Source of the DNA: Leptoclinus maculatus
Taxonomy: Eukaryota > Chordata > Actinopteri > Perciformes > Stichaeidae
Reading direction: 5' to 3'
DNA: 64,000 nucleotides
Assembly (NCBI GenBank): GCA_032191485.1
Contig: JAVDOI010000003.1
Location: 10,416,986-10,480,985, forward strand
Shown here: positions 15,404-27,064 of the stretch, in pieces
Position numbering within the stretch: position 1 is the stretch's first letter
How the letters are laid out: each line of letters opens with the position of its first letter
Made by a program: the position numbers and the translations under genes
The notes under the pieces: generated by a model
Told to the model about the DNA's origin: nothing
The model's database searches: none
The model's input: only the letters and a program-made list of their open reading frames with translations

Positions 15404-15450
15404 ATTGGTGCAGGCAGGACGTCAGGAATGTCCTCCAACTGTTTAAATAG
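15404..15450 (+). promoter_or_regulatory. thbs1: Probable thbs1 core promoter elements
   Basis: An inverted CCAAT box (ATTGG, 15404-15408) lies about 34 bases before a TATA-like TTTAAATAG (15442-15450). This predicts transcription starting near 15475. The spacing to the non-coding first exon, whose donor is at 15595, fits. No transcript evidence is available here. Confidence 0.45.
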
Positions 15451-15474
15451 CACTTGTATCGGTAGGATAAGTCA

Positions 15475-15594
15475 GTGGAATAAGTCTAAGCACCGGAATA
15501 TATCCCGGACAGGAGCTCATAGAGACTTTTTACCCAAAACGAATGAGCTTCGACAAGTTCTAAAGGAAGAGAAACGGGATACAAAATCGGACAA
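15475..15594 (+). other. thbs1: Predicted non-coding exon 1 (5'UTR) of thbs1
   Basis: A good donor (ACAA followed by GTGAGG) ends an exon at 15594. An acceptor (ATCAG) at 15741-15745 starts the next exon, which carries 20 bases of leader and then the ATG at 15766. Human THBS1 also has a non-coding first exon and 22 exons in total, matching this model. The 5' end is an estimate from the TATA-like box. Confidence 0.55.
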
Positions 15595-15765
15595 GTGAGG
15601 ACTTTTTTTCTGATCTATTTTCAGAGGGGATTTTCTTTTTAAAGGTTTGTAGACTATTTTAACTATTAACATTTTTTTTTATTAATGCCGAAATGTCGCC
15701 TAGATGTCCCGTAACGGCGTGTTTGTTTATTCTTGGTTGCATCAGGGACCACTTGAGGTTTCGAC

Positions 15766-18700
15766 ATGATGCTGTGTGGCATCTTTTTGCTGTTGATGCT
15801 TTGGAGCTGTGAAGGAGCAAGATTGGCAGGTGAGAATGGAAAACGTCTGTTATTTTATTTTAACCTGTAAAATCTTTAGAAGTAGTTCCATATTTAAGGT
15901 AATCATTCCTGCAGGGACTTTAACTGTGATACTCACACGCTATATTCTTTTTGTAATAGGATTCTATTATAATAAAGTTTCTTATAATTTTTTTCTGTTG
16001 TTAATACTAAATATATTATATATATATTGTTTTGTGTGTGTGGGGGGGTTTAATACATTTTCATGCACACTGTAAATATGAGAGAAAAGAAAACTGAACT
16101 TTTCATTTCTTTGACCGCAGAGAGTCGGGACGACAACAGTGTGTATGACTTATTTGATCTGGCCCGGGTGAACAAGAGACACAACGGAGTGAGTTTGGTC
16201 AAAGGTGCAGATCCCTACAGCCCCGCATACAAGGTCCTCAACGCAGACCTGATCCCCCCACTCCCCGACAACTACCTCAGGGACCTCCTCGACTCCATCC
16301 AGGCTGAGAGGGGCTTCCTCCTCCTGGTCAACCTGAAGCAGTTCAAGAGAACCAGGGGCAGCATTTTGACCATCGAGAAGAATGACGGCACCGGACCCGT
16401 TTTCGAGATCATCTCCAACGGGAAGGCGAACACTCTGGATGTGGTCTACTCCACCATGACCCAGCAGCAGGTCGTGTCCATCGAGGATGCTGATTTGGCC
16501 ACTGGACACTGGAAGAACATCACACTGTTCGTTCAGGATGACCGGGTGCAGCTTTTTGTCGGCTGTGAGGAGATCAATGTATCAGAGATGGATTTGCCAA
16601 TCTCCAAAGTGCTGTACCAGGAGGTGGCAGACGTTGCCCAGCTCAGGATTGGAAAGGGAGCTGTAAGGGACAAATTCATGGTAAGTTCTAGTGTTTTGGC
16701 TCACCCAATTACTAATGATGAAAAATAATATTTAGTCATGTAAGATAGAATCTGAATCCCATAGAAACGTGTCTCTTAACTGGAATTTATTGTCCCTCAG
16801 GGAGTGCTTCAAAATGTGCGCTTTGTCTTTGGGACCACTCTTGATGCTATACTGAGAAATAAGGGATGCCAGAGTGGAGGTAAGTCTGAAAAATAGATCA
16901 TCTGCCATTAAACTCCACATTGTGCTCCAGTGGACAGAAATTAATGTGTCTACTCTCCTCCCTGAAGCTACCTTAACTGATGTCATGACCCTGGACAACC
17001 CAGTCAATGGCTCCAGCCCGGCCATTAGGACTGATTACACTGGCCACAAAGCCAAAGGTGAGCCCTCTTCTCCCCAAACTGCATCTCTGTTCCTCTCATC
17101 GGTTTTAAGCTCTAAGAGGTGAAGTAATTTATTGGACCCTTCTTTCTTGCATACAGAAGTGCAGTCTGTCTGCGGTTTCTCTTGTGAGGACATCGCCGGC
17201 ATGTTTAAGGAGCTCAAGGGACTCGGCGTTGTCGTTAAACAGCTGTCGAATGAGCTCCGCAAAGTGGTAAGCTCCAAGGCCCACCAGGGTCTGCTCTTTG
17301 TCATTATTCACTCCCTCTTTTCCTCCCGTCTCCGTCTTTCCCTCCGCTTTCAGTTAACGCGTTCCCAGTGCGTAGCCACTTGTCGCTGTAATGGCAGTGA
17401 CTGGCCAAGTCCTTAATGAGACCCATGTGAATACACAAATATGCTTGGCTGTCGGTTGTATTTGCACTGCTTCGCTAGAGCCAAGCAATGTCTTAATCAC
17501 GGTGTCGGTCAGTGATTCATTTGTATTGGAACTTTGGCAAAGTGAAAGTTTTCCGTGCCCTATCCTAAGCAACTCTCTCTCTCTCTCTCTCTCCTTTCCC
17601 TCCAGTCTGAAGACAGCACACTGCTGAAAAAGCAAATGAACATCCACAGTGGAATTTGCATCCACAATGGCATTGTGCACAAGGACAAAGATGAATGGAC
17701 CGTGGATAGCTGCACCGAGTGCACCTGCCAGGTGAGTGTCATGTCACACCTGCTGGAATGCAACCTTTAAACAAGCCAGCTGAGGAAAGACGCCGCCGTG
17801 TTTCCTGTACCCCGGCTGTAATGAAGTGATAATAGTGTTTATGTTAGCTTTATAACCGCATCTCTTCTGTCTGAAAGTCATCAACACTTCTTCTCAACTA
17901 GCAACAAAGCCACATGGGGGCTTTTTTTCCCCCACCAGCAACCTCTAGTGAAGGTTGCTCATGTATTGTGTAATTAGTTAGGTGTTAGTGCGAGAGTGTT
18001 GGTGAGGATTATGTTTTCTTTCTATCAACACAGCGGGAGTGTCATGTCACTGATAAAGATCCCTCCATTGTGAAATAGAGCAATTAGGCTTGGAACAGCA
18101 CCAGCTCTGGAGCCAGTCAACTCACTCATTATTCTTGTACTAATTCAACTGTTCCTCTATTCAGAACTCTGCTACCGTGTGTCGCAAAATCTCCTGCCCT
18201 CTGATCCCATGTGCTAACGCCACCGTGCCAGATGGAGAGTGCTGCCCTCGCTGTGGAACACGTAAGCTTCTTTTTAAATATGCTGGTTACTTTCATCGGA
18301 TTGTCTTTGTTTCCTTCTGGATATCTTTTCCCCCGAGCTAATTTTTTGTCCCCCCCCCACCCCCGTACAGTGAGAGACTACGCAGAGGATGGTTGGTCCC
18401 CCTGGTCTGACTGGACCCATTGTTCGGTGACTTGTGGTCGGGGCATCCAGCAGCGCGGACGCTCCTGTGACCGCATCAACAGCAACTGTGAGGGCACCTC
18501 TGTCCAGACCCGTGACTGCTACCCACAGGAATGTGACAAACGCTGTAAGTCGCTCTTCATTTTTTAACACAGCCATTGTGATGATAAATATTCTCCGTTT
18601 GAGAGCATGATGAATTAATTTTGTATGCGTTGCTCACAGTCAAACAGGACGGCGGTTGGAGCCACTGGTCTCCCTGGTCTTCGTGCTCTGTGAACTGCGG

Positions 18701-21700
18701 TGAGGGCGTCATCACCCGGATACGCCTCTGCAACTCCCCCACACCGCAGATGGGTGGCGGGGACTGCCAGGGAGAAGGACGTCAAACTGAAATCTGCCAA
18801 AAGTCACCCTGTCCTAGTGAGTTGAATTTCAGTAGCAAAGTATAAACAATATGTCAGAGTGTCTGAATTCATAGGGAACAAACTGAATGTTGTTTTCTTG
18901 ATACTTTTTAGTCAATGGAGGTTGGGGACCTTGGTCACCATGGGACACCTGCACTGTCACCTGTGGTGGAGGAGTCCAGACCCGCAAACATCTCTGCTCC
19001 GACCCTGTCCCCAAATATGGAGGAAAGGATTGTGTTGGTGATGCTTCTGTGTCTCAAGTGTGCAACAAACAGGACTGCCCTATTGGTAAGCATTTAAGAT
19101 TTAACAAACATTATAGAAATAAATAATTCACAACAGATTACCCTTTTAAAATGTCAATTGTTTGTTTCTACAGATGGTTGTCTCTCCAGCCCATGCTTCC
19201 CTGGAGCAAAGTGCAACAGCTTCCCCGATGGCTCTTTCAGGTGTGGCAGGTGTCCACCTGGCTACTCTGGGAACGGCGTCGCCTGCAAAGACATTGATGA
19301 ATGTAAAGAGGTCCCCGATGCTTGCCACACACATAACGGAGTCCATCGCTGTGAGAACACTGAGCCCGGTTACAACTGTCTGCCCTGCCCTGCACGTTTC
19401 TCCGGTCCTCAGCCCTTTGGAAGAGGAGTGGAACAGGCGACTGCTAAAAAACAGGTTTGAGTTATTACTTGCTCACTGTGTGTGTGGCCAGTACACTAGC
19501 TGCTTGCATTTTTTTTAATTCTGTGTCATTTTCTTTAGGTTTGCAAACCCCGTAACCCTTGCCAAGATGGGAGCCACGACTGCCATAGGAATGCAAACTG
19601 CATCTACTTGGGCGTCTTCTCCGAGTCCATGTTCCGCTGCGAGTGCAAGCCAGGGTATGCTGGGAATGGCCGTATTTGCGGAGAGGACAGCGATCTGGAC
19701 GGATGGCCCAACACTGACCTGCGTTGTGTGGAGAACGCCACCTACCACTGCAAGAAGGTAGCCAGACCCCACATGGACATGCATAAATAGAAAAGGCCAT
19801 TATTACCCATCTGCACTCTATTATTGTGATGATTGCCTCCTTCATCGCTCCTTTGTTCCTTTACAGGATAACTGCCCCAACCTTCCCAACTCTGGCCAGG
19901 AAGATCATGACAAAGATGGCCTGGGTGATGAATGTGACCATGATGATGACAATGATGGGATCCCCGATGATAGGGTGAGTCATCACAGCAGTTTATTTTA
20001 GCCCCAAAGTGTGCTTTCCTCAGAGACCAGACATAGCAATCAGCAGCAGCCATCCTTCCTTTGGGCAGTAGGAATGTAAAGGCTCTATGTTTTTGTGCTT
20101 TCACCAGAGAGTGGAAAACATGTAGCATAGGATAAAGCCAGAACTGAGAACGAAATTACTTGTTGTCCATAATTCTGTGTGTGGATTTGGAAAGTTGGGC
20201 TAGAAAAATGCTGTGGTAAAAATTACCAGCTCGCTTGCAGTGGAATATCCCATTCCTGCAAAACTTAGAGAAAAAAACAAGCAGAGTTTTGTTCCTATAG
20301 ATATAGTTTATTTGAGTAATGATCCATTTTAGTAATATAGTTGTGCTTTTGATATTTCTCTTTAAAATTAGGATAACTGCCCAAGAGTGTACAACCCTGC
20401 CCAGTATGACGCAGACAGAGATGATATTGGCGACCGCTGTGACAACTGTGTGTTCGAGGCCAACACTGACCAAACAGACACTGACAACAATGGCGAGGGT
20501 GATGCCTGTGCTGTTGACATTGATGGTGATGGTAAGTGTTTTTTTTTACCAAATTCCATCCAAGTTATCTTTAAAGCCTTTCCTTAGTCTTAAAAAAAAG
20601 CATTTGCACAGTCCTGTAGGCTAAAATAAGTATGTTTTATACTCAACAGGCGTTCTGAACGAAGACGACAACTGCCCATATGTTTACAATGTGGACCAGA
20701 GAGATACCGACAGGGACGGGGTGGGAGATCATTGTGATAACTGCCCTCTGGAGCACAACCCCGATCAGGTAACGTACGATCTCATCTGACCATTACAAGC
20801 CATGCTGACTAACCTAGATCGATGTGTAACTATGTAGAAGTTCTTGCTTTAATGGCAGAGAGTAGTTTGACAGCTTTGAGGGAAAATAGTGCAATGCCCC
20901 CTCTCTCTATTCGTCCAGCTTTGGAACAAATATGAATGTGTAATTTTGCTGCGGTGCAAGGGCACTGGAAACTTGTCTGAAAGGACATTGCTTGCATACC
21001 TGAAAACAAGGGGCTACATTTAAGTCAGTAGCACTTCTCACATTGAGGAACAGTGAAGGGAGTTATTTGAAGTGAGGACAAGAGTCTTATAGTGTGAGTG
21101 GGAAATCTCATCATAAAGGAATTCTGTTGTTCTCCTGCAGTTCGACTCTGACTCAGATCTCATAGGAGACAAGTGCGACAACAACCAGGACATTGACGAG
21201 GACGGTCATCAGAACAACTTGGACAACTGCCCGTACATATCCAACGCCAACCAGGCAGACCACGACAAGGATGGCAAGGGTGACGCATGCGACCATGACG
21301 ATGACAACGACGGCATTCCTGATGACAAGGACAACTGCAGGCTGGCGTTTAACCCTGATCAGCTGGACTCTGATGGTGAGTCAGTCTTTCAACGTTGTGT
21401 CATATGTGGTCTTTTGAAACATTTGTGCCATCTACCTGATAAATAGTGCCTTAGTTAATCGGGTTTAGTTTTGTTGCTCCTTTTCCATCTTTGTGATTTC
21501 CATATTCCATGTTGTCCTCTCAGGCAATGGCCGTGGTGATGTGTGCAAAGACGATTTTGACCAAGACAGTGTTCTGGACATCCATGACGTGTGCCCGGAG
21601 AACTTTGCCATCAGTGAAACAGACTTCCGCAGATTCCAAATGGTTCCTCTGGACCCCAAGGGCACCTCACAGATTGACCCCAACTGGGTGGTCCGGCATC

Positions 21701-22650
21701 AGGGCAAGGAGTTGGTGCAGACTGTCAACTGCGATCCTGGCATTGCTGTTGGTACGTAATACACAGACAGACATCTCGCTGCATGGACATAAAGTGGTAG
21801 CGAACCGCTTCTAAACCATCTCTTTTATTAATTCAGGTTACGATGAGTTCAGCGCAGTGGATTTCAGTGGAACGTTCTTCGTCAACACGGACAGAGATGA
21901 CGACTACGCTGGTTTCGTATTTGGCTACCAGTCCAGCTCACGCTTCTACACAGTGATGTGGAAACAGATCACACAGACCTACTGGTCGCACACACCCACA
22001 AGAGCTCAAGGCTACTCGGGCCTGTCAATTAAAATGGTCAACTCCACCACTGGGCCCGGTGAGCATTTGAGGAACGCCCTGTGGCACACCGGAGACACCG
22101 CAGGACAGGTGAGATTAGATTCATTGACTCAGGGTTGGAGACATCATTCAACATATTGTTTGACACTTTTCTCATTCTAACCATTGCGATTTTTCCTTTT
22201 CAGGTTCGCACTCTGTGGCACGACCCCAAGAACATTGGCTGGAAGGACTTCACTGCCTACAGATGGCATCTGATCCACAGACCCAAGACTGGACTTATTA
22301 GGTGAGTTCAAAACCTCAGAAGCATGCCCTTTCATACAATTATCTAAATCTGCATAATTGATATCATAGCGGCAATGAGCTCATGTGATCACGTCTTCTT
22401 TTTTAGAGTGGTCATGTATGAAGGCAAGAGAATCATGGCTGATACTGGAAACATCTACGACAAGACGTACGCTGGTGGGCGGCTAGGCTTGTACGTCTTC
22501 TCTCAGGAGATGGTTTACTTCTCAGACCTCAAATACGAATGCAAAGGTAAGCACGAAACGATTATTTGATATTTCAAAAAGGAATGGTTCCATCACCTTA
22601 GACTTTATTTGTAACGTGTTTTCTCTCTATAATTTCTTTCAGATACATAA
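15766..22650 (+). CDS. thbs1: Thrombospondin-1
   Basis: Secreted homotrimeric matricellular glycoprotein of the extracellular matrix. It acts in cell adhesion, inhibition of angiogenesis and activation of latent TGF-beta. Coding exons: 15766-15829, 16121-16680, 16801-16879, 16968-17057, 17157-17266, 17606-17731, 18165-18261, 18371-18544, 18640-18816, 18912-19085, 19174-19454, 19539-19757, 19867-19974, 20372-20531, 20650-20768, 21141-21375, 21524-21751, 21837-22108, 22204-22301, 22407-22546, 22643-22650. All join in frame to 1172 codons (human 1170). Order of domains: signal peptide (about 1-18); N-terminal laminin-G-like domain; coiled coil with interchain Cys270/Cys274; von Willebrand C domain (about 315-375); three TSP type 1 repeats (about 380-550); three EGF-like modules (about 551-717); calcium-binding type 3 repeats; C-terminal lectin-like domain. 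KRFK (432-435), the TGF-beta-activating motif that distinguishes THBS1 from THBS2, is intact and crosses an exon junction. RGD is at 928-930. CSVTCG is in repeat 1 (393-398). The gene could be the a or b teleost copy; sequence alone does not decide. Confidence 0.97.
17573..17593. repeat. (CT)n tract in thbs1 intron
   Basis: CT repeat just upstream of the acceptor of the exon starting at 17606. It serves as an unusually long polypyrimidine tract, so length changes could affect splicing. Confidence 0.85.
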
Positions 22651-22942
22651 TTGGACCACAGAGCCTTCTAGCAGAATGTCTGTCAGTATGAATATATATA
22701 TATATAAAAGACCTGGATAGATATCTCTTTCACTTTTTTTCTTTTGAGAACTGCACATTGGAGGAATGACGAGCAAGTGAGTAAATGTGAGGTAAACTGA
22801 CCTCAGGACATTAAGCCAAATTAAAGTTCAATGACGATTCTGCACCAAACTCAAATTGTGAGCGCAGCTCTGCTCAGAAGAAATTGGCCCTCTCACTTTG
22901 TTGCTCTGATCTGCATTGAAGGGGGAGCCCACATTTTATTGC

Positions 22943-22950
22943 TTTGCACA
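22943..22950 (+). promoter_or_regulatory. thbs1: miR-19 seed-match site (8-mer) in thbs1 3'UTR
   Basis: TTTGCACA is a complete 8-mer target site for the miR-19 family. Mammalian THBS1 is an established target of the miR-17-92 cluster. Function in this species is inferred. Confidence 0.4.
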
Positions 22951-24179
22951 CCTGAACTGTTGGCGGTATTCTTCTGTGGACGAGGGACCAAAGGGAAGAG
23001 TTTTTCCATGTTTTTAAATATTATTTTTGAGCGTTAATAGACATCTGCTGTGGACTGGTCAGTATGAAGAAAGTAGTAGGAGAACTTTCGTAGGCTGGGG
23101 TAAATATACCCCTTGAAGGAACTGTTGAGGGACCATGGACAGTATGGACTGACTGTTACTATCAAAGAGAGTGAATGTTGTTTGTGTGTTTGTGCATGTG
23201 TGCCACCCAACAAGCATAGTTATGAAGACAACCGCATCATTATTTTTCATTTTGATTTCTTTAAAGACCCCATCTCCACACAGACCTGCAGACACAAAGT
23301 CTCGTATTTAGCCAAGGCTTAGGGCTGGCCCAAAACATTCAAACGTCTTCTCAGGAAAGAGCACTAGAAGAAATGAGGAGAGCACAAAATTTAGGACAGC
23401 ACAGGGCCCTGAAGCAAGTGCACTTAACACTGCTTTGGAACGGTAATTATTAGCAAATATTATGTTCATACCTCTAATCTTTACTGAATATGTCAAGGGA
23501 CGTAAACAGCGAGGGCCAGTCTATTTCCCGTCTCGAGTAAACCATTGTAAGTAAGGCTGTTTGGATGTACTTACTCATCATAGAGGCTTTAATTCTCACT
23601 CATCTCTGCATATTGAAATATTGGTCCCAACTTATTCCAATTTACTGAAATCAATATGTGCTAATGGTAAAATAAAGCATTACATTTGACCAAAACAGTA
23701 AAAGTAAAAGATCACTTACAGTATCTCTAAATATCCATAAAGTGTGCATGACTGGTGTGCCTGAGCTTTTGTGTATAGGCCTACATTTCTGACAAGGGAA
23801 AATCAAAGGAAACCCTTTATGTACAAATATTACCTCATTAATTATTTTTGCTTTGAGGCCAGCAATGCACAAGAATCACATCTTAGCATCAGAGTATAAA
23901 TTGGTTGGCTTCTTCTTTTTTTTTTTTTAAGCAAGACTTTAGTATCATTTTTATGCTGTATATAAGATATTTTTGTAGAAGCCCAAACAGGAACGTAAAG
24001 GATTAAAGAAATGTTATCTGGACTATGTTGTGCTATATGTATTTCCTGTGCATTTGTTTTGATAAATTATTATGTTTGTTTTATGTTGAGGTTATTTCAT
24101 TTGTGTAGATATATGCTATTTAAATAATTTATCTAGAAGCGTAGCCTCATATGGAAGCGTTTCTGTCTGTATAAACTTA

Positions 24180-24187
24180 TTTGCACA
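24180..24187 (+). promoter_or_regulatory. thbs1: Second miR-19 seed-match site in thbs1 3'UTR
   Basis: A second TTTGCACA 8-mer lies about 145 bases before the poly(A) signal, a position favourable for microRNA action. Confidence 0.4.
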
Positions 24188-24331
24188 CTGACATGAGGAT
24201 GTCTTTGTTATTTTGGTTTTTGTATGTCTTTTTTTAATTATTAGTGAAGCTTTTCTATAAACTTTGTACTATAGTTTCTACCCAAAGTGCTGTTTATACT
24301 CCTACCTGGTATTTTGTAATGTCAAGTGAAC

Positions 24332-24337
24332 AATAAA
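24332..24337 (+). terminator. thbs1: Poly(A) signal of thbs1
   Basis: Canonical AATAAA, followed about 20 bases later by a GT/T-rich stretch (GGTCGGTTGGTGTCTTTTTT). This is the expected arrangement for cleavage near 24355. Confidence 0.8.
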
Positions 24338-24360
24338 CACTTTCAAAAAGTATCTTGGTC

Positions 24361-26095
24361 GGTTGGTGTCTTTTTTGGGCAAACAAACAAGTTGAATAGT
24401 CTCAAGACTTCTTTCTCAATGATTTGTGGACGTCGTATCTACGCTGATTGAGGCCCTCGCCCTAGAAAAGCAAAAGGAGCCGAGCCATGCTGGAATCCAT
24501 TAGTTGAGTCTGGTGAAGTCTTGGAAAAAGGGAGTATCCTTGGGAGTCAACAGCAGGAAAACTCAACATGAAGTATAACCCACTTCCACAGCTCGTCCAT
24601 ACAGATATGCTTACACGTTAAAAAGGCATCACCTTACCCCTTCAAACTATAAAAACTCCACGTGAGATTTAAACATATTTTGCACTGTAGAGTAATAAAT
24701 TCACTCTCTTTTGGGACGTAAACTTATGGCTGTGGTCCACTCTTGACAGCAAGACTGTGCATTGAAATTCCACAGTTTGTCATTAAAGCGACTCAAAACT
24801 TATTTCAAGGTGGATGAGGTATCCGTGGACTTGGTCTGCCGCTCGTTGACTAGTATGCTTAAAGACCCTGCACCAGTTTATCACCAGCAAGCAGAATTCC
24901 GACTGCTAATTTAGATGTTTCACAGGGACCTGAAAGAGCTGCAATCTAAGGCAACAGTGAGGGTCGTGCCAGAAAACCCAGACAGTCTCAGTATGCCGCA
25001 GGTCTCTTTACATTAGAAGTGACCTCATTCTTGCCACATGGAGCTCACTGTGTTTCCATTACCCCAAATGAGCGGCATATCTTCCCTACTGAAGATATAT
25101 TGTGTCAACATCACAAATGCTGTTTGTAAAACAGACAGACATTATACACATGCTGCATGTGAATCTTATGAACTGATTACAAATGACATAAGTTGTTGTC
25201 TTATGTCGTCTAGTGTTTGCTCTGTTGGACCTGGTCTGGTCCCCGGGCAGATAATGCTGCAGGTTTCACTGATAGTAGGGCTCTCGTTTGACCTTGGAGG
25301 CTCACCTGGCCGGCGTGTTTTCAGCCCAGAGGAATGTGAGATAATTCCTGCCGTTTAGAGGGGGTCAGAATGTGTGGGTGAGGTGAAGAGTGAGGCGAAC
25401 AGGCCCGCAAGTGTCCAGTGCCGGGAGAGAGGAAAGGCAGGACCTCTGGGCCGAGATCAGCCAGGTGCAGACTTGCTACTGACACAGCGCGAGAAGGAGC
25501 AAATAGGAACCGTGTCAACAGCTTGAAAATCTCCTAAACAAACCAAAACTCATCATTCTCAAAGCTGGCCATCTTTTGTTAGTTGTTTTTTAATGAAAAT
25601 TAGGCTGGAATGAGGTGACACAGGGTCCAGTTTCAGAAGATCCTATACTAATCTGACCCACTCTGAAGCAGATCACCTATAGAGGCAGGAATGACAGGAA
25701 TGCTAAAGTGGATCTGACTTTCACTCTTGTGGAACACACTTCATCCCTGTGTCCTCATTAACAGCCACACATTACTAACAGAGACATACTACATTTTATA
25801 GGAGAGGACTTAAAGTAAACACAATATAGTGTTCCGAATTCAGAAACCACGAACCAGCTGCTATCAGCTGAGTGTTTATGTGAGCAGTAGAACATTCTGC
25901 GGCCACAGTACCCGGTTATTAGATTTAATGGCTGTAATTTTCTGTTCTCATCTATGATACTTAGGTTAATACAAAGGGTGGCCCTGCTGCTCTGTTTCCT
26001 CATGCAGGGCCATGAACACAAATAAAAACAATGGGATGTAATCCTGCTGCATATTGAAAACAAGCCGACCAATTAGGATACAAAATAGCAGTTCT
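24361..26095. other. Intergenic space between thbs1 and fsip1 3' ends
   Basis: No gene, RNA or clear repeat recognised. Open frames are short and isolated. The two genes converge here; the fsip1 poly(A) site must lie between here and 27065. Confidence 0.5.
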
Positions 26096-26793
26096 CAGGG
26101 TGGAAGTAACAAATTACATTTACTCTCGTTACTGTAACAAAGTAGTTTTTGTGTACTTGCACTTTATTGAGTATTATTAATAATCGGTCATTTGACTTGT
26201 ACTTAGTGGGCTACTATTTATCACAAGTATTGTACTACAAGTCGCATTCGTTACAGAGGAAAAACAAAAGTCTCCTGAAAAAGTCCGGATAAACTGTGTG
26301 AGAATGGAACAGAAGAAAGGAGACGATCAGCAGCGTAGCAGAGAAGAAGCTGCAGGTGCTTCTGCGGCTGCAGGAAGGCAAAGCTCCACATGCAGAGAGG
26401 TGACGGGGCCGGGGGCTAGCAAGCACTATGGAATATGGTTATACTGGGACAGAGAGGTTGAGTGGACTGGTTATACTGGGACAGAGAGGTTATATTACGC
26501 TTTGAGAAGTTGAACCTGGAGCAGACTGTGGAGGACGTCGCGGTACCACAACAGCTGATTTTTCCGACGTCAACAATCACTTCGCTACCTTTCAAACGTA
26601 GTTGCGTGTGCGCGCCACGCGGATTTTAAAAACTGCAGTCTCTCCTTTGCTTGTGTGTTATTGACGCAGCCACTTTGGAGTTCATATTGTTATTGCCATG
26701 CTTTTAAGTACTTTTACTTGTACTTGAGTAAAATGTATTTAAAGTAACAGTACTTTTACTTGACAACAATATTCTAACTTTCCACCTCTTGCC
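26096..26793. mobile_element. Degraded hAT-like non-autonomous element
   Basis: Begins CAGGGTGGAAGTAACAAATT and ends with the near-complement ATTCTAACTTTCCACCTCTT, giving imperfect terminal inverted repeats of about 16-17 bases. Subterminal sequence rich in ACTTTTACTTG/TTTACTC-type motifs is typical of fish hAT elements. A 23-base segment is tandemly duplicated (26437-26459 and 26469-26491). No transposase is recognisable and no clean 8-bp target duplication is visible. Confidence 0.5.
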
Positions 26794-26812
26794 AAATAAG
26801 TTAGAAATACTA

Positions 26813-26818
26813 TTTATT
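26813..26818 (-). terminator. fsip1: Candidate poly(A) signal of fsip1
   Basis: TTTATT on the + strand reads AATAAA on the - strand, about 250 bases past the fsip1 stop codon. It lies just outside the hAT-like element. Other AATAAA hexamers occur further downstream, so this is only the nearest candidate. Confidence 0.4.
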
Positions 26819-27064
26819 TTTACAATACTGACACTTTGTAGAGCGTGTATAAAAGACTGGTAAGTTATATCTACATAAATAGAAAAGCTTAATAGTCCCA
26901 AAATGTCTATTGTGATAGGGTTAGATATATTCTGGTAATTCAATGTGTTTACATCCAGTCATTTTTCTCTCACAACCCCACTAGTAGCCTGATGGTAACA
27001 TCCCATCAATGATGCATCTTGATGGGCGTTATGATAGCAGGCCTTCAGGTGGATCAGGGCTTTC

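Larger units (their letters stand above)
22651..24355 (+). other. thbs1: thbs1 3' untranslated region
   Basis: Follows the TAA at 22648-22650 and runs to just after the poly(A) signal at 24332. It is AT-rich, with a TATATATATATA run near 22695, a poly-T run near 23920 and ATTTA pentamers around 24118-24128. It contains two perfect matches to the miR-19 seed site. The end is inferred from the poly(A) signal. Confidence 0.75.

Noticed and set aside
16150..16509. 119-codon - strand open frame
   Set aside because: It is antisense to the thbs1 exon encoding the N-terminal domain.
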